Shown here piece after piece: positions 62,917-64,000 of a DNA stretch of 64,000 nt. The translations under genes were made by a program, and so were the position numbers. Every line of letters begins with the position of its first letter. Position 1 is the stretch's first letter. This DNA is from Chitinibacter sp. FCG-7 (GTDB taxonomy: Bacteria > Pseudomonadota > Gammaproteobacteria > Burkholderiales > Chitinibacteraceae). Below the pieces are notes generated by a model, which worked only from the letters and a program-made list of their open reading frames with translations, was not told where the DNA came from and did not search any database. The stretch spans positions 2,170,001-2,234,000 of the forward strand of contig NZ_CP157355.1 of NCBI RefSeq assembly GCF_040047665.1, given 5' to 3'.

Positions 62917-62973
62917 TGGTGGCTTACGCCCCAAGGCTGCTTTCTTCAGGGTGCGCCTTGGGCTAAGCCACCC
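62917..62973. repeat. palindromic repeat, possible family 3 relative
   Basis: GGTGGCTTA (62918-62926) pairs with TAAGCCACC (62964-62972), with CCAAGGC (62931-62937) and GCCTTGG (62955-62961) inside. It is similar in arm sequence to the GGTGGGTTA palindrome at 56887-57021. It begins five bases after glyS and could act as a terminator, although no T-run follows. Confidence 0.65.
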
Positions 62974-62992
62974 TACCTGATTGGGAAAACCG

Positions 62993-63553
62993 ATGCCCGC
63001 TGCAAAAAATGATGCGATCAAGCTGTTGATTCTGGATCGGGATGGCGTGATTAATCATGATCGCCCGGACTTTATCAAATCGCCCGATGAATGGCTGCCG
63101 ATTGCCGGTAGCCTGGAAGCGATTGGCGAGTTAACGCGCGCAGGCTGGACCATTGTCGTGGCCACCAATCAAAGCTGCATCGGGCGCGGTATTATCAACG
63201 TGGATATGCTCAACCAGATTCACGCCAAAATGCACCGCGCGGTGGTCAATGCCGGTGGACATATTGATGCCATTTTCTTCTGTCCGCACGCGCCCGATAG
63301 CGGCTGCGAATGCCGCAAACCCGCGCCGGGCATGGTGCTGGATATTGCGCGCCGCTTTCGCGTGGATGTGGAAGACTGCCTGATGGTGGGCGATTCGCTG
63401 CGTGATCTGCAAGCGGTGGCCAGCGCGGGCGGGCAGGCGATTCTGGTACGTACCGGCAATGGCGGCAAAACCGAAGCGGATCCGCAATTGCCTGCTGGTA
63501 CTCGTATTTTTGACGATCTGGCCGCAGTTTGCGACGCCTTGCTGGCCGAATAA
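62993..63553 (+). CDS. gmhB: D-glycero-beta-D-manno-heptose 1,7-bisphosphate phosphatase GmhB
   Basis: A 186-residue HAD phosphatase that removes the 7-phosphate in LPS heptose synthesis. Nucleophile motif L-I-L-D-R-D-G-V (Asp15, Asp17), T-N-Q-S motif, the zinc loop C-P-H-A-P-x4-C-x-C-R-K-P and V-G-D-S. ATG 62993 has GGGA upstream; the TTG at 62981 is less likely. It is followed after 43 bases by a lysophospholipid acyltransferase. Confidence 0.93.
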   Translation: MPAAKNDAIKLLILDRDGVINHDRPDFIKSPDEWLPIAGSLEAIGELTRAGWTIVVATNQSCIGRGIINVDMLNQIHAKMHRAVVNAGGHIDAIFFCPHAPDSGCECRKPAPGMVLDIARRFRVDVEDCLMVGDSLRDLQAVASAGGQAILVRTGNGGKTEADPQLPAGTRIFDDLAAVCDALLAE

Positions 63554-63596
63554 TGGCCGGTGTTTTAATCCCTTCTGACTTTCAAAAAGTAGCTCA

Positions 63597-64000
63597 ATGA
63601 TCTGGTTTCGCTCCGTTTTATATAGCTTGGGTTTGGTGGTGTTAACGCCGGTATTTGCCTTGATTGCCTTGCTGATTTTTCCGCTCTCGGCGGTCAATCG
63701 CAATAAAATCATCGCCTGGTGGTCGCGGCTGATGTTTGCCTGGCTCAAAATCACGTGCGGGCTGAGCTTTAAAGTTGAAGGCGCAGAAAACATCCCGCAC
63801 GGCCCGGCGATGATTATGTGCAAGCACCAGTCGGCGTGGGAAACGATGGCCTTGCAGCTGATTTTCCCGCCGCAAGTGTGGGTGCTTAAACGCGAATTGC
63901 TGAAAATCCCGTTTTTTGGCTGGGGTTTGTCGGCCACGTCACCGATCGCGATTGATCGCGGCCAGCGTGCACAGGCGCAGCGCCAATTGATGGAGCAAGG
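63597..64000 (+). CDS. plsC: 1-acylglycerol-3-phosphate acyltransferase (PlsC-like), truncated by the window
   Basis: The first 134 residues of a PlsC-type acyltransferase, cut off by the window end. Seen: a membrane segment (10-36; V-L-T-P-V-F-A-L-I-A-L-L-I-F), the catalytic H-x4-E variant of the usual H-x4-D block as K-H-Q-S-A-W-E-T (near residue 79), and F-F-G-W-G. ATG 63597 follows gmhB by 43 bases and lacks a strong ribosome-binding site. Confidence 0.85.
   Translation, partial: MIWFRSVLYSLGLVVLTPVFALIALLIFPLSAVNRNKIIAWWSRLMFAWLKITCGLSFKVEGAENIPHGPAMIMCKHQSAWETMALQLIFPPQVWVLKRELLKIPFFGWGLSATSPIAIDRGQRAQAQRQLMEQ

Overview
The window is a chromosomal segment of a Gram-negative bacterium. 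Several traits suggest a betaproteobacterium of the Neisseriales/Chromobacteriales group, perhaps near Chitinibacter or Deefgea. These are the TtcA, glyQ/glyS, Kup, trimeric-porin and PilSR gene types, a short H-NS protein with the W-T-G-R-G-R-K-P DNA-binding motif, mid-range base composition (a little over half G+C by eye), and a lipoprotein gene lodged between glyQ and glyS. The assignment is inferred from gene content; no rRNA, tRNA, CRISPR array, prophage or complete insertion sequence was seen.

Layout. 1-3.6 kb: a YdjC/ChbG-type deacetylase and a large lipoprotein. 3.6-13.4 kb: a type II secretion locus split into two divergent arms, gspC-D-E on the minus strand and gspF-(YhhY-like acetyltransferase)-gspG-H-I-J-K on the plus strand; gspL, gspM, gspN and the prepilin peptidase are absent. 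13.5-22 kb: a Tat-exported PhoD-type lipoprotein phosphatase, a tandem-ACT GcvR-like protein coupled to a periplasmic binding protein, a MidA-type methyltransferase, a flavoprotein, and an Ig-like lipoprotein with calcium-loop-like repeats. 22-30.4 kb: ttcA, a spermidine-synthase-like gene, rppH, pilS-pilR, ampD and kup. 30.5-34 kb: porin, a HAD nucleotidase, a CBS-pair protein and argB. 34-40.5 kb: a TetR regulator with a perfect palindromic operator, then RND adaptor, RND pump and a TolC-like channel, which together make a tripartite efflux system. 40.5-45 kb: hns, uvrD and a degenerate receiver-TPR protein. 45-46.4 kb: a DsbA-like/DsbB pair. 46.5-47.5 kb: an AT-rich orphan with HNH-like cysteines and histidines. 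47.6-50.8 kb: FtsX-like permease, ATPase, DUF2796 and DUF3299, resembling a Zrg-type zinc-linked system. 50.9-56.7 kb: an amino-acid-type binding protein, yaaA, a FixL/FixJ-like two-component pair, ldhA, and a small RRM-like protein gene coupled to ldhA. 57-64 kb: slt, glyQ, an adhesin-E-like lipoprotein, glyS, gmhB and the start of a plsC-type acyltransferase.

Functionally this is mostly core metabolism and envelope biology: secretion, disulfide formation, peptidoglycan recycling, efflux, metal handling and LPS heptose synthesis. The least ordinary content is non-coding. At least three families of dispersed palindromic elements are present in two copies each, plus a 217-bp MITE-like element with terminal inverted repeats. 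Several of these abut or supply stop codons. The protein-level oddities are the pseudo-receiver TPR protein, the HNH-like orphan, the RRM-ldhA coupling and the acetyltransferase inside the gsp arm.
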